From the NCBI RefSeq assembly GCF_028768465.1, contig NZ_CP118225.1, positions 5,809,001-5,873,000 of the forward strand: 64,000 nt of DNA, given 5' to 3'. Position numbers and translations under genes: made by a program. Shown piece after piece: positions 18,047 to 27,191 of the stretch. The notes beneath the pieces were generated by a model. That model saw only the letters and a list, made by a program, of their open reading frames with translations. It searched no databases and was not told the DNA's origin. The DNA comes from Rhodopirellula sp. P2. Lineage in GTDB: Bacteria; Planctomycetota; Planctomycetia; Pirellulales; Pirellulaceae. Position 1 is the first letter of the stretch; every line of letters starts with the position of its first letter.

Positions 18047-19496
18047 GGCTGGAGAAGAACTCGGCACTTGGTGACTCGGGTAGCGAGGCTTTCCAATCTG
18101 CCAACTGCTTCGACAGCTTCGAGACAACATCCGCTTGCGAGTCTTTCAAGTCAGTCGACTCGTAGGGGTCAGACACAATGTCATACAACTCCACGTAGCT
18201 CGAATCTTCGTTCGCCAACAGTTTCCAGGATTCATGCACCACGCAGAAAGACGCCCAGTGATGTGGACGAGATTTCGTGGCGGGCCAACGCGCCCCGATC
18301 TTCCAGAACAAGGGCTTGGAACGACCGGACGTTGCTTCGCCTTGCAAAGTCGCGACCTGACTGACTCCGTCGGCAACATACGTTTCCGGCAGATCGACTC
18401 CCCCAACCTCGCAAAACGTGGGCAACAGATCGACCGCGCTGATCAGGGCAGAATCATTCGACTCCCCTGCGGCGACGTGCCCCGGCCAACGAACGATGAA
18501 CGGCACATTGACACCGCCTTCGAACAGCGACGCCTTGTACCCTTTCCGCCCCGCCGTGATTCCTTTTGCGGCCCCGATTCCAAACCCGGCTCCCGTCGCG
18601 GTGTCATAGCTCAGCTCCAATTTGGAATTGGCTGAACCGCGAGCCGGCCCATTGTCAGAACTAAAAATGACCAACGTCTCGTCCGCGAGTTTCAATCGAT
18701 CCAAGGCGTCCAAGACTTCCCCGATTCGATCGTCCGCATGCGACAACACAGCGGCATAAATTTCGTCCGCTTCGCTCAGTCCAAGATCGCGAAAACGCCA
18801 GCGGTACTTTGGAATCACGTGGAAGGGTGTGTGCGGTTCATGAATCCACAGGTTCACAAAGAATGGCTTGCCCTCGGATTGCGCCGCTTCGATGAACCGA
18901 ATCGTCTCGTTGGCGTCCTCGTGCACCGGCATCTGCTCGCCCGAACAATTGAACGCACCGTAGCGATCGTATCCGTAGGCCGCAGGCGTGGGCGAATCAG
19001 GAATCATGTCGTTGGACAGATGCCACTTGCCGAAGTGAGCCGTCTTGTACCCACCCGATTGCAACAACCTTGGCAGCGTGACGGCATTTGGATCCAACCA
19101 ATCCGGCATGTTACGCTTCGCGTTGCTGGGCACCCAAGCGAAATGGCCATCAATGTTGTGACGAGCCGGAAAGTGTCCCGTCATCACCGCCGTTCGGCTG
19201 GGCGAGCAAACTCCACTGGCAACCGTGAAGCGTTGAAAATCCGTGCCCTCGCGTGCCAGACGGTCAATGTTGGGCGTTTGGACATACGGATGGCCATGAC
19301 AAGACAAATCTCCCCAGCCCCAATCATCCGCGAAGATGAACAAGATGTTTGGCTTGCTCGGTTGCTCAACCGACGAGGAATCTTCTGCGGCGGAAACGAT
19401 TCGTTGCGTGACTGCAATGCCACCGAAAATCAACGCTCCCACAACAAGACCACGAAGCCACCTCATTCGCCCACCGACTTGGGTTTGATTCAACAT
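18033..19496 (-). CDS. Exported sulfatase
   Basis: This is a family S1 sulfatase of 487 residues. Signal peptide residues are about 11-37, with a possible internal start at Met11. ILFIFADDWGWGD is near 51-63, and the formylglycine motif CSPSR is at 97-101, followed by TAVMTGHFPARHN. FGKWHLSND and FSSDNGPARG complete the site. A His-rich WIHEPHTPFHV segment is typical of the family. It stands alone: convergent with the zeta-like pseudogene on its 3' side and preceded by a 480-bp gap. Exo- or endo-desulfation of an algal glycan is the likely role. Confidence 0.93.
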   Translation of the reverse strand: MLNQTQVGGRMRWLRGLVVGALIFGGIAVTQRIVSAAEDSSSVEQPSKPNILFIFADDWGWGDLSCHGHPYVQTPNIDRLAREGTDFQRFTVASGVCSPSRTAVMTGHFPARHNIDGHFAWVPSNAKRNMPDWLDPNAVTLPRLLQSGGYKTAHFGKWHLSNDMIPDSPTPAAYGYDRYGAFNCSGEQMPVHEDANETIRFIEAAQSEGKPFFVNLWIHEPHTPFHVIPKYRWRFRDLGLSEADEIYAAVLSHADDRIGEVLDALDRLKLADETLVIFSSDNGPARGSANSKLELSYDTATGAGFGIGAAKGITAGRKGYKASLFEGGVNVPFIVRWPGHVAAGESNDSALISAVDLLPTFCEVGGVDLPETYVADGVSQVATLQGEATSGRSKPLFWKIGARWPATKSRPHHWASFCVVHESWKLLANEDSSYVELYDIVSDPYESTDLKDSQADVVSKLSKQLADWKASLPESPSAEFFSSLRDE

Positions 19497-19978
19497 TCAA
19501 TTTTGCCTCAACGACTAAGCGTGTGATTGTTTCAAGCCAGCCAAACGAACTGGCTTCCGCCGTGAAGCCCAGCAACCGGCAATCGTGACACGCTAATCCA
19601 TCTCGTCGCCCAATGCATCAACCTCGCGAAACGACGCAAGTCGCAAATGGGTTTCGTCGCGACGCAAACCTTGCTCGATCTCCCTCGATACAGCCCCAGA
19701 ATGCCCCCATTGCAAACCTCGCCGGGACTCCAGATGAGCCGTGCCAAACTCGACAAATCCGCTGAACATGCAAGCAGGGGCGGCATTTTTATCACTGTCA
19801 CACCCCGCTGGTGCGATGGATCCGAAACCATGAACATGCCACGGCAGCGAATTTTTCGTCGCAGTGCCTGGCATGCCTTTCAAACGGATAACCTCGTGGG
19901 TGGCGACTTCCGCGCCTGACCAAACTTCGGACCGCTCCACGGACGTAAGTTTTTTTCTCCCCCACACACGAACATCTC
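19497..19978. other. Intergenic gap with no recognisable gene
   Basis: This 482-bp gap is divergent between the sulfatase and the class II aldolase gene, so it carries both promoters. Short frames occur on both strands but have no signal peptide, motif or domain, and they overlap each other. I see no repeat or RNA structure. Confidence 0.4.
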
Positions 19979-20737
19979 ATGGCCACTCCATCCAACCTGG
20001 AAACGATGCTGGAACTGTCTCACTTTCTGGGGGACGAACAGCGTCATCTCGCGATCCTGGGAGAGGGCAACACGTCTACAAAAGTCGATGACGAAATCTT
20101 CCTCGTCAAAGCCAGTGGCAGTTGCTTGCAAACACTCTTGCCCGAGGACACGGTCGCGTGCCGTTTCGATGCGTTGCTGCCAACGCTGAAGGAACAACGA
20201 CTCAGCGACGAGGAGATTGAACAGCGGTTGCTGGCGAGCCGCGTCGACCCCACGGCGAAGAAACCCTCCATCGAGACGCTCTTTCACGCGTACCTTTTGT
20301 CATTGCCTGAAATTGCGTTCGTCGGTCACACGCACAGCGTTGCGATCAACCAAATCTTGTGTTCACCAATGGCAGAAACCTTTGCCAAACGCCGCTTGTT
20401 TCCAGACGAAGTGGTGTGCTGCGGCGCCCGTTCGGTGCTGGTGCCCTACGTCGATCCAGGACTGAGGTTGTCACTGGAAATTCGCGAAAAGACAGAGGCC
20501 TTCTTGAAAGAAACAGGCTCGCTGCCACGAATCATCCTGTTGCAGAACCACGGCGTGATCGCGATTGGAAAGACAGCCGGCGCTGTCAAGGCAGCCATGC
20601 TGATGGCCCACAAAGCCGCCACCATTTTCGTGGGCGCAGCATCGCTTGGCGGACCAACGTTCATGAGCGAACACGATGTCCTCCGAATCGCCGGACGAAC
20701 CGATGAACACTACCGACAAAAGGCTCTGCAACTTTGA
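19979..20737 (+). CDS. Class II aldolase/adducin-family protein
   Basis: This 252-residue cytoplasmic protein has the class II aldolase pattern: ILGEGNTSTK near residues 26-35 (phosphate-binding loop), KASGSCLQ near 44-51, the zinc-binding HTH at 117-119, and QNHGVIAIG with a third zinc His near 189. The family includes fuculose- and rhamnulose-phosphate aldolases and related decarboxylases. This member is close to rhamnulose-1-phosphate-aldolase-type proteins in layout, but the substrate cannot be read. An aldolase for fucose or rhamnose phosphates would suit a genome rich in algal-polysaccharide sulfatases. It is convergent with the XylR-type regulator. Confidence 0.85.
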   Translation: MATPSNLETMLELSHFLGDEQRHLAILGEGNTSTKVDDEIFLVKASGSCLQTLLPEDTVACRFDALLPTLKEQRLSDEEIEQRLLASRVDPTAKKPSIETLFHAYLLSLPEIAFVGHTHSVAINQILCSPMAETFAKRRLFPDEVVCCGARSVLVPYVDPGLRLSLEIREKTEAFLKETGSLPRIILLQNHGVIAIGKTAGAVKAAMLMAHKAATIFVGAASLGGPTFMSEHDVLRIAGRTDEHYRQKALQL

Positions 20738-20761
20738 GCCTTGGACGGACGGCGCAAGCGC

Positions 20762-20796
20762 GAACCAACCTGAACCAACCTGAACCAACCTGAACC
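20762..20796. repeat. Short tandem repeat, 10-bp unit GAACCAACCT
   Basis: Three perfect copies of the 10-bp unit are followed by a partial fourth (GAACC). They lie in the 106-bp gap between the convergent aldolase and XylR genes, at a natural place for replication slippage. Confidence 0.9.
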
Positions 20797-20843
20797 GGCC
20801 CAAAAAGGTCGCACGAAAAAGTCCGCTCACCCAAGACACTCAA

Positions 20844-22055
20844 TCACTCGCTGGAATCGAGCTCTTTCCTCGCAGCGTTTCCAATCAACTGCTGTTCGGT
20901 GCGATACTCTCCGGGTGATTGCCCGGTCTCACGCTTGAAGACTGCTCCCAAACTTTCCTTGTGACTGTAGCCAGCCAGCGGAGCGATCTGCTCCAGCGTC
21001 ATTTCGGTTTCAGTCAACAACTGCCTGACCCGTTCCAGCTGCGTCATCGTGATTTGTTTGTGTGGAGTGTGACCGAGCACATCTCGAAAACGTCGCTCGA
21101 GTTGCCGACGTGACAGCGTCGTGAACTCGACCACGTCACCCACGTTGATTCCCGTGCATGCATTCAGACGAATGAAACGGCATACTCGCGCCAATTCGGC
21201 GTCCTCCACCGCAACCACCTTGGTCGACAATCGTTCGGTGACGGAGATCGGCGTGATCCGCTCCACCTCTTTGTCTGGCACCCATCCCGACATCATCTGC
21301 TGCAAGATCTCCGCTGCACGATACCCTGCCAGTTCGGCGTCGGGACGCACGCTCGAAAGCGGCGGGTCACAGATGGAACAAATCGTGTCGTCGTCATCGA
21401 CTCCGATCACTCCCACATCGTCCGGCACTGCGATGCCCGCCAATCGACACGCGTTGAGAACCTGTTGCCCACGAATGTCGTTGCAAACAAACAATCCAGT
21501 GGGACGTTCCAGCGTCGACAACCACTCGACCAACGATTCCTGTTCAACCACGCCGGCACGTTCCAATTCGGTCAGCGTGATTCCAGGGGCACCAGGGGAC
21601 AGGTACTCGGTGAAGGGACAGCCCGCGTCTTGCACCATCTTTCGAAACGCGATCAAGCGAGCATCGGAATACGTTGCAAATCGAAAACCGCAAAACGCGA
21701 ATCGCCGAAAGCCACGTTCCCAAAGATGTTCAAAGGCCAGCTCGGCAACTCGTTGATTGTCGGCCTCGACCTGGGGCACACCGGTGAACTTTCGGTTGCA
21801 ACGCACATCCACAATTGGGACACGCAATTCGCGCAGCGGACCAATCGAATGATGGTCCAAACGCGCGATCACACCATCAACGCGAGTCCCTGAGATCCAG
21901 TCCGGGACCCCTGAATCAATCGTCATCTCTTCATGCAACAAAGACCAATTGCCTTTGGTTCGAGCGTACAGAGCCACGCCGCGAAGCAACCCGCGACCGT
22001 AGGCCCGAGAAACCTCCACCAACAACGCGATTCGAGGTCGAGTGGTCTGAGCCAT
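20844..22055 (-). CDS. XylR-type AraC family transcriptional regulator
   Basis: This 403-residue regulator has a LacI-type periplasmic-binding sensor domain and a C-terminal AraC helix-turn-helix. The sensor starts RIALLVEVSRAYGRGLLRGV and contains GVIARLD, FVCNDIRGQQVLNACRLAGI and the DDVGVIGVDDDDTIC segment typical of sugar-responsive LacI folds. The HTH covers about residues 305-395 (LSRRQLERRFRDVLGHTPHK, then YSHKESLGAVFKRETGQSPG). The frame runs up to 22187, but the ATG at 22055, with GGGAGAA upstream, fits the domain start. It probably senses a sugar and activates catabolic genes. The divergent PQQ-propeller gene and the convergent aldolase are neighbours, not proven targets. Confidence 0.9.
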   Translation of the reverse strand: MAQTTRPRIALLVEVSRAYGRGLLRGVALYARTKGNWSLLHEEMTIDSGVPDWISGTRVDGVIARLDHHSIGPLRELRVPIVDVRCNRKFTGVPQVEADNQRVAELAFEHLWERGFRRFAFCGFRFATYSDARLIAFRKMVQDAGCPFTEYLSPGAPGITLTELERAGVVEQESLVEWLSTLERPTGLFVCNDIRGQQVLNACRLAGIAVPDDVGVIGVDDDDTICSICDPPLSSVRPDAELAGYRAAEILQQMMSGWVPDKEVERITPISVTERLSTKVVAVEDAELARVCRFIRLNACTGINVGDVVEFTTLSRRQLERRFRDVLGHTPHKQITMTQLERVRQLLTETEMTLEQIAPLAGYSHKESLGAVFKRETGQSPGEYRTEQQLIGNAARKELDSSE

Positions 22056-22442
22056 TGACGCAATTTCTCCCTGAGCTGACGCCAAGCGGCCAGCCAAGCC
22101 GTCAGCGTCGCAAATAATTATCAACGCAGTATACCTGACGTACTCTATAGGCAACAACGATCTAAAACGAACCCAAAAGCCCTGCATTTACGAGATTCAA
22201 CATTCGACACCTCGGCCACCCCCTCCACGGAATCGCGACGCAATCATCAGGTCCGACGCACCAAGAGCCCATGGCGGAAGCCTGACTTTCCAACGCGTTG
22301 ACGCCATCCCCGCTGCTTGGCGACAGCGTTCCGGCGTATGCAGGTCAGCCCCAAACGAGAGTCGATCGGGTTGGCAAACGGTCCACTTTTGAGTCAGAGT
22401 GAAGTGGCCTCCACCCAATCACCCTCGTCCAGGAATCGTCAC
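22056..22442. other. Divergent intergenic region
   Basis: This region lies between the XylR-type regulator and the PQQ-propeller gene and should contain both promoters. The second frame is open back to 22317, so part of it may be coding if an upstream ATG is used. No palindrome convincing enough to call an operator was seen. Confidence 0.35.
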
Positions 22443-23801
22443 GTGCTCCCCATTCGACGCTCGCCCCTTCGCCGTTTTCGCACAGCCGTTCGCTTGCCCT
22501 TCGCCAGTCCAATGATGGCAGCGGCCTGTTGGATCATGGCTGGACTGCCGCTTGCCTCTGCCGTCGAAGGCCAATGGCCGAAGTTTCAGAACGGAGGCCT
22601 TTCGTCCATCGACACTACGCTGCCGACGGAGTGGTCACCGGATGAAAACATCGCCTGGACGGCGGACATCCTTGGCTACGGTCAGTCGACTCCGATCGTG
22701 GCCCACGATCAAATCGTGGTGACCTCCACCAGCGGTGAAAACAAGGACCAGTACCACGTGCAATCGTTCGCGATTGAAACCGGTGAACTGAACTGGCAAG
22801 TCGATCTGGCCAATCCCTCGCCGTTTAAAAATTCGCCGATGGTCAGCCGAGCGGCGCCCAGCGCCGTTGCCACCGCAGAAGGCTTCGTTGCCTTTTTCGA
22901 AGGCGGTGTGCTGCTGGCGATTTCACCCGAAGGCGAAACCCTATGGAAACGTGACTTGGTCACTGAGTACGGACCGATCGAAGCGCGGCATGGATTGTCA
23001 GCTTCTCTCGAAGCCGATTCACAACACGTTTTCGTTTGGGTCGAACGTGGCGAAGATCCCTACGTTTTGGCGGTCAATCCAACAACCGGCGAAACGATCT
23101 GGAAAGCAGAAGGCCTGGGCGCGACCTCATGGGGATCGCCGCGATTGGTTCCCGTCGCAGGTGGTGAGCACTTGGTTTGCAGCGCCAGCGGCAAACTCGT
23201 GGGACTGAATCCATCCACCGGCGAGCGTCACTGGGAGTTCACCGGACTGTCCAACAACAAATCCTGCACACCCACCATCGTCGGCGAAGGGCGCTTCCTG
23301 GTGGGAGCCTCCGATGGCCGGGGTGAAACCAATGCCGGCGCCGCAGCGGCCAGCAACGGATTGATCGAAATCACCCGCGGCGAAGACGACCAATTCCAAG
23401 CCGCCTTTGTCTGGCAAGCGGAAAAGGCAACCTGCACGTTCGGCAGCCCCATCGTCGCTGGAGACACCGCCGCGATCGTCAACCGAGCCGGTGTGCTGTA
23501 CCGCCTGGACCTCGAAACGGGCGAACAAGTCTCGGCGAAACGAACCGATGCGGGCGGCATCTGGGCGACGCCGTTGGTCGCGGGAGGCAACCTGTATCTG
23601 TTCGGTTACAAAGGCACGACCAGCGTGTTCTCACTGGCCGACGGCAAACCGATCGCTGAAAACCGCTGCTGGCCCGAGGGCGGCGACGACGAGAAAACGC
23701 CCGGTTTTGGCGGCGGAAACGTGCTCTACGCGGCCGCTCCCGCAGGAAACCGTCTGCTGCTTCGACGCGGCGACAAACTGTTCGCCATCGGTGCGAAGTA
23801 A
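22443..23801 (+). CDS. Exported PQQ-binding-like beta-propeller protein
   Basis: The protein has 452 residues from a GTG at 22443, which gives an Arg-rich n-region, a hydrophobic stretch (MMAAACWIMAGLPLA) and cleavage near SAVEG. ATGs at 22317, 22338 and 22512 are alternatives. Repeated outer-strand motifs of the PQQ-like propeller are obvious: AIETGELNWQVD, ISPEGETLWKRDL, VNPTTGETIWKAEG, LNPSTGERHWEFTG and LDLETGEQVSAKR. Such planctomycete proteins are periplasmic, and most bind no PQQ; they serve as scaffolds or dehydrogenase-like domains of unknown substrate. No heme or calcium site was assigned. Confidence 0.85.
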   Translation: MLPIRRSPLRRFRTAVRLPFASPMMAAACWIMAGLPLASAVEGQWPKFQNGGLSSIDTTLPTEWSPDENIAWTADILGYGQSTPIVAHDQIVVTSTSGENKDQYHVQSFAIETGELNWQVDLANPSPFKNSPMVSRAAPSAVATAEGFVAFFEGGVLLAISPEGETLWKRDLVTEYGPIEARHGLSASLEADSQHVFVWVERGEDPYVLAVNPTTGETIWKAEGLGATSWGSPRLVPVAGGEHLVCSASGKLVGLNPSTGERHWEFTGLSNNKSCTPTIVGEGRFLVGASDGRGETNAGAAAASNGLIEITRGEDDQFQAAFVWQAEKATCTFGSPIVAGDTAAIVNRAGVLYRLDLETGEQVSAKRTDAGGIWATPLVAGGNLYLFGYKGTTSVFSLADGKPIAENRCWPEGGDDEKTPGFGGGNVLYAAAPAGNRLLLRRGDKLFAIGAK

Positions 23802-24012
23802 GCACGGGACGATGCAATGCCTCTTCCGCTGGCGACCGTCTTTTTTCGCAAGCGATGTTGACGCAAATCACCAAATCGCTACCATCCTGAGAACCAGTCG
23901 CAATAAGCGATTGGTTTCAGTAGCCAGCAAGCGATGCTCAGCGGCCGAAGTCCGCGTCGAATGATCGACGCCCACTTCATGCCGCGGTGATGCCAGCCAG
24001 CCATGACCCGAT

Positions 24013-24035
24013 TGCCTCAAGACTTTCTTGAGGCA
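24013..24035. terminator. Perfect hairpin between the propeller and TPR genes
   Basis: TGCCTCAAGA-ctt-TCTTGAGGCA forms a 10-bp perfect stem with a 3-nt loop. It lies 211 bp after the propeller stop and 26 bp before the TPR gene start. There is no T-run, so it may be a terminator or a 5' structural element of the next mRNA. Confidence 0.5.
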
Positions 24036-24061
24036 CCGCATTCGTCATCCAGGTTGGCCCT

Positions 24062-24826
24062 ATGAACAAGATCTCGGAAGAAACTCTGCAACGCGCCTGG
24101 CTCGCTCATCTCAGCGGCGAACCCGATCAAGTCATTCAGCTGCTCGCGTCAGACAATGTCCTGACGCAAACGCATGATGACATCGAGCCCGCCGTTCTGC
24201 TCGGACTGGCGCTGCATGAATGCGGGCGCACGCTGGAAGCGGCTGACGCGATTGAAAAAGCCAGCTTGCTTGGGCCGATCCCCGATGATGCACGGATCGC
24301 GTTGGCATCGTGTTATGCCCAACTTCGCCGCATCGACTTGGCTCGGGAGTTGTACCTGGAACTCGCACTCAGCCGACGATTGGACGCCGACCTGATGCTG
24401 AAGGTTGCCGCTGGCCTGTCAGCAATCGATTCGCCTCAACTGGCCATGAAAGTCTGCGAGTGGATCACCGAGAAAGACGACTCGGTCGGGCAAGCCTACT
24501 ACGACATGGGCGTGTACTCGGCTCGGTGTGGCAACGCGTTGTACATCAGCGAAGCGTTGACACGCCGTGCCCTGCAACTCGACGCAGGCAACTTCCACTA
24601 CCGAGTCGGGCTGGCGTCGCTGCTGATTCAACTGCAGCGTGACGGGGAGGCACTTGAGCTCGCGCTCACTTTCACCCTGGATCAACTCCAACACGCAACA
24701 TGCTTCAGTTGTCTGCAACGAATTGCAGACCTGTTGAACCGTCATCAACACACTGATTTGGCAGTCGCTTGCCAGGAACGGTCCGATGTCCTGCGAGCCG
24801 CACGCGCCACCAACCCGATTCACTGA
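24062..24826 (+). CDS. TPR-like helical repeat protein, paralog 1
   Basis: This 254-residue soluble protein is made of helix-turn-helix repeats: ALHECGRTLEAADAIEKASL, RIALASCYAQLRRIDLAREL, and MGVYSARCGNALYISEALTR followed by YRVGLASLLIQLQRDGEALE. The spacing of about 34 residues and the small/large residue pattern are those of tetratricopeptide repeats. It has no signal peptide. It is clearly paralogous to the next gene, 25 bp downstream: the C-terminal block (MG.Y...CG....I.E.L.R.A..LD..N.H.R.GLASLLI.L) matches nearly position by position. The partner proteins are unknown. Confidence 0.8.
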   Translation: MNKISEETLQRAWLAHLSGEPDQVIQLLASDNVLTQTHDDIEPAVLLGLALHECGRTLEAADAIEKASLLGPIPDDARIALASCYAQLRRIDLARELYLELALSRRLDADLMLKVAAGLSAIDSPQLAMKVCEWITEKDDSVGQAYYDMGVYSARCGNALYISEALTRRALQLDAGNFHYRVGLASLLIQLQRDGEALELALTFTLDQLQHATCFSCLQRIADLLNRHQHTDLAVACQERSDVLRAARATNPIH

Positions 24827-24851
24827 ACCACGCCAACACTCAGCCTTCACC

Positions 24852-25607
24852 ATGAACGATTCACTTTCCTTCGCTCAGCTCGAATTCGAAGCGGGCCGCT
24901 TCAGGCTTGCCATTCAGTTCGCTCAATACGCTGTGGCCCAATCCCCGGACGACACGGACGCTCTGACACTACTGGGGATGGCCAGCCTTTGTGCTTGCGA
25001 AGTGAATGAGGGCATCGATGCCCTCGAACGTGCCGCGCTGCTGAGACCACTGCCCCGCGCTGTTCAGATTGAACTGGCGATCGCATACGGGTCGGCGGGA
25101 AGTCGCACACTCTCGAAAGATTTGCTGATGTCCATTGCGACCTCGGGCAAGGTCAGCAGTTCCGAACTCCTTCGAATCGCGGCGGGCCTGGAGGCGATCG
25201 ACCAACCGCGATTGGCCATGGAAGCCTGTCGCCAAGCTGGCATTTTGAACCCTGAACGGCCCGAAGTTCATTTCCAAATGGGTTACTACGCCGAACAATG
25301 CGGGCATCCGGCGGAGATCTGTGAATCACTGATCCGACACGCCATCGGACTGGATCCACGCAACGTTCACTTTCGAATCGGCCTGGCGTCACTCTTGATC
25401 CGACTGTCCCGCCAAGACGACGCCATCACGGTTCTTGCGTCCGTGATCCCTGATCGCCTGGACGACGTCCACTGCCAGTGCTGCCTCAAGCGCATCGCGA
25501 ACCTGTTCTTCGACGCCGACGATGTCCCACGAGCACGCTTGTGCGCGTCGCGACTAAAAAAACTGTCGCGGCGAGACTCGGTGCCTCAACAAAATCACAG
25601 CGTGTGA
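24852..25607 (+). CDS. TPR-like helical repeat protein, paralog 2
   Basis: This 251-residue protein starts at the ATG at 24852 (MNDSLSFAQLEFEAGRF), where the first repeat begins; the longer frame from 24786 would overlap paralog 1. Repeats include LAIQFAQYAVAQSPDDTDAL and LLGMASLCACEVNEGIDALE, with PEVHFQMGYYAEQCGHPAEI followed by FRIGLASLLIRLSRQDDAIT. The C-terminal CQCCLKRIANLFFDADD matches CFSCLQRIADLLNRHQ in paralog 1, including the Cys spacing. The pair is probably a tandem duplication transcribed together. Function is unknown; a protein-protein scaffold is inferred. Confidence 0.82.
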   Translation: MNDSLSFAQLEFEAGRFRLAIQFAQYAVAQSPDDTDALTLLGMASLCACEVNEGIDALERAALLRPLPRAVQIELAIAYGSAGSRTLSKDLLMSIATSGKVSSSELLRIAAGLEAIDQPRLAMEACRQAGILNPERPEVHFQMGYYAEQCGHPAEICESLIRHAIGLDPRNVHFRIGLASLLIRLSRQDDAITVLASVIPDRLDDVHCQCCLKRIANLFFDADDVPRARLCASRLKKLSRRDSVPQQNHSV

Positions 25608-25907
25608 ATCCCTGACCGTCCACGAGCACACGACGCGAAGACACGCGGCAATCTCAACGCAGAACGACGAGACCGGGGGCAAAACAACACACTGAGCAAG
25701 CCTGATAAGCCAGGCACCCAACGCGCAAAGATCGCAGTGGATGCGTGCTCAAGAATTCTGACAGGAGTTGTGGTACTGACACCCCTCCGCACGCGAGCAA
25801 ATCGTTCTTGTGGCGCATTTATTCGTGTGAGTCCCACTTGTTGCGGAACCAACTTTGTGGATAACAGGTCTACGTTTTGCACATCTCCCCACGGATTGGA
25901 TCCTCCC
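25608..25907. other. Region upstream of the Mrp-type operon
   Basis: This 300-bp gap separates the TPR pair from the antiporter operon and must carry the operon promoter. The mrpE frame is open from 25737, but the upstream translation is Cys/Arg/Pro-rich and unlike a membrane protein, so I treat it as non-coding. No repeat or RNA structure was recognised. Confidence 0.4.
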
Positions 25908-26390
25908 GTGAGATACGCGTTTTGGCTCACCTTCGCATTGATTGCGACCTGGCTGCTCTGGTCAGGACACTTTGACAACCCGTTCTTGCTTGGACTCGGG
26001 GCGTTGTCGGTGCTGGTCAGTCTCACCATCTCGTTGCGGATGAAGATCGTCGACGAAGAAGGGGCTCCCGCTCAGTTGGGCATCCGGCCATTTGTGTCCT
26101 ATGCACCTTGGTTGGCCAAGGAAATTGTCCAGAGCAACTTGGCCGTCGCAAAGATCATCTTGTCTCGCAAGATGAAGCTCAAACGCAATCTGCTCACGAT
26201 CACATCGCATCAAAAGTGCGAACTCGGCCGCGTCATTCTGGCGAACTCCATCACGCTGACCCCCGGTACCGTTTCGGTGCAAATGGAAGGCGACAAGATC
26301 TTGATCCACGGTTTGAATCTCGAAGAGACCGAGGAAGACATGTCCGGTGAAATGGACGAACGCATCTGCCGTTTGGAGAAATCCAAGTGA
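25908..26390 (+). CDS. mrpE: Mrp-type monovalent cation/H+ antiporter subunit E
   Basis: This 160-residue MrpE/MnhE/MbhA homolog is the first gene of the operon. I chose the GTG at 25908 because the first transmembrane helix (YAFWLTFALIATWLLWSG) follows at once. A second helix (FLLGLGALSVLVSLTISLRM) comes next. Then come the family segments YAPWLAKEIVQSNLAVAKII, ANSITLTPGTVSVQMEGDKI and IHGLNLE. MrpE is a small membrane subunit needed for assembly and activity of the complex. The stop (26388-26390) overlaps the ATG of mrpF. Confidence 0.9.
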   Translation: MRYAFWLTFALIATWLLWSGHFDNPFLLGLGALSVLVSLTISLRMKIVDEEGAPAQLGIRPFVSYAPWLAKEIVQSNLAVAKIILSRKMKLKRNLLTITSHQKCELGRVILANSITLTPGTVSVQMEGDKILIHGLNLEETEEDMSGEMDERICRLEKSK

Positions 26391-26815
26391 TGCTTCCCAA
26401 CGGCGTGTTGTCAATGATGTTGGCCGCCAGCGAAGCCGCGACCCACGCGGCTCATTCCACTTCAGGACGTGGCCACGCCAGTTCCTCGGATCTGCATGAG
26501 ATGCTGAATTATTCGTCGCATGCGTTCCATCTGAGTCCGACGCACCACGTGATGATGGCCACCTCGGCGGCCGTGTTGATCACGATGACGCTGGCACTGA
26601 TTCGCGCGATGGCCGGGCCAACGGTGTTCGACCGAGTGCTGGCACTGAACATGTTCGGAACCAAAACGGTGTTGTTCATTTGCGTGGTCAGCTTCGTGAC
26701 CGCACGCACGGATTTCCTCGATCTCGCACTGCTTTACAGCCTGATGAATTTCATCGGCATGGTCGCTTTGCTGCGTTTCACTCAGTATCGCAGCTTCGGT
26801 GAGGAACCCGCCTGA
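26390..26815 (+). CDS. mrpF: Mrp-type antiporter subunit F with His-rich N-terminal extension
   Basis: This MrpF/MbhB homolog has 141 residues from the ATG at 26390 (TGATG overlap with mrpE; a GTG at 26387 is also in frame). The family core of three helices begins only near residue 50: LIRAMAGPTVFDRVLALNMF, then FVTARTDFLDLALLYSLMNF and MVALLRF. The roughly 50-residue extension before it is rich in His, Ser and Ala (HAAHSTSGRGHASSSDLHE) and is not usual for the family, whose members are about 90 residues long. This subunit sits in the membrane arm near subunits E and G. Confidence 0.88.
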   Translation: MLPNGVLSMMLAASEAATHAAHSTSGRGHASSSDLHEMLNYSSHAFHLSPTHHVMMATSAAVLITMTLALIRAMAGPTVFDRVLALNMFGTKTVLFICVVSFVTARTDFLDLALLYSLMNFIGMVALLRFTQYRSFGEEPA

Positions 26816-26828
26816 TGAAAGGTGACTC

Positions 26829-27191
26829 ATGATCGCATTGGAAATCGCAAGCTGGTTCTTTCTCATCGCAGGAGCCATCTTCTCCATCATTGGTGGGATC
26901 GGCATCATTCGCTTGCCCGAGTTTTTCTCTCGGATGCACGGTGGTGGCATCACGGACACGATGGGTGCTGGGTTGATCCTGATCGGGCTGCTGTGCTTAG
27001 CGGGCCCCACCTTGATCGCCGTCAAACTGCTGTCCATTCTGTTTTTCTTGACCATCACCAGCCCCAGTTCCTGTCACGCACTGGCTCACTCGGCACTGAT
27101 TCACGGTGTCAAACCCGAGCTGGACGTCAAACAGAACTCCAACCGCACAATCAACCCGCCCGCCGCCCCGCGTGATGGAGACGTCTCATGA
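26829..27191 (+). CDS. mrpG: Mrp-type antiporter subunit G
   Basis: This 120-residue MrpG/MbhC homolog has three transmembrane helices. The family signature is IIGGIGIIRLPEFFSRMHGG near residues 20-39, followed by ITDTMGAGLILIGLLCL and LLSILFFLTITSPSSCHALA with the conserved His. The last 25 residues are hydrophilic. It follows mrpF by 13 bp, the only non-overlapping junction inside the operon. Its stop overlaps the next ATG by 4 bp. Confidence 0.92.
   Translation: MIALEIASWFFLIAGAIFSIIGGIGIIRLPEFFSRMHGGGITDTMGAGLILIGLLCLAGPTLIAVKLLSILFFLTITSPSSCHALAHSALIHGVKPELDVKQNSNRTINPPAAPRDGDVS

Noticed and set aside
19593..19967. Minus-strand 124-codon frame upstream of the class II aldolase gene
   Set aside because: There is no recognisable motif, and it overlaps an equally featureless plus-strand frame.
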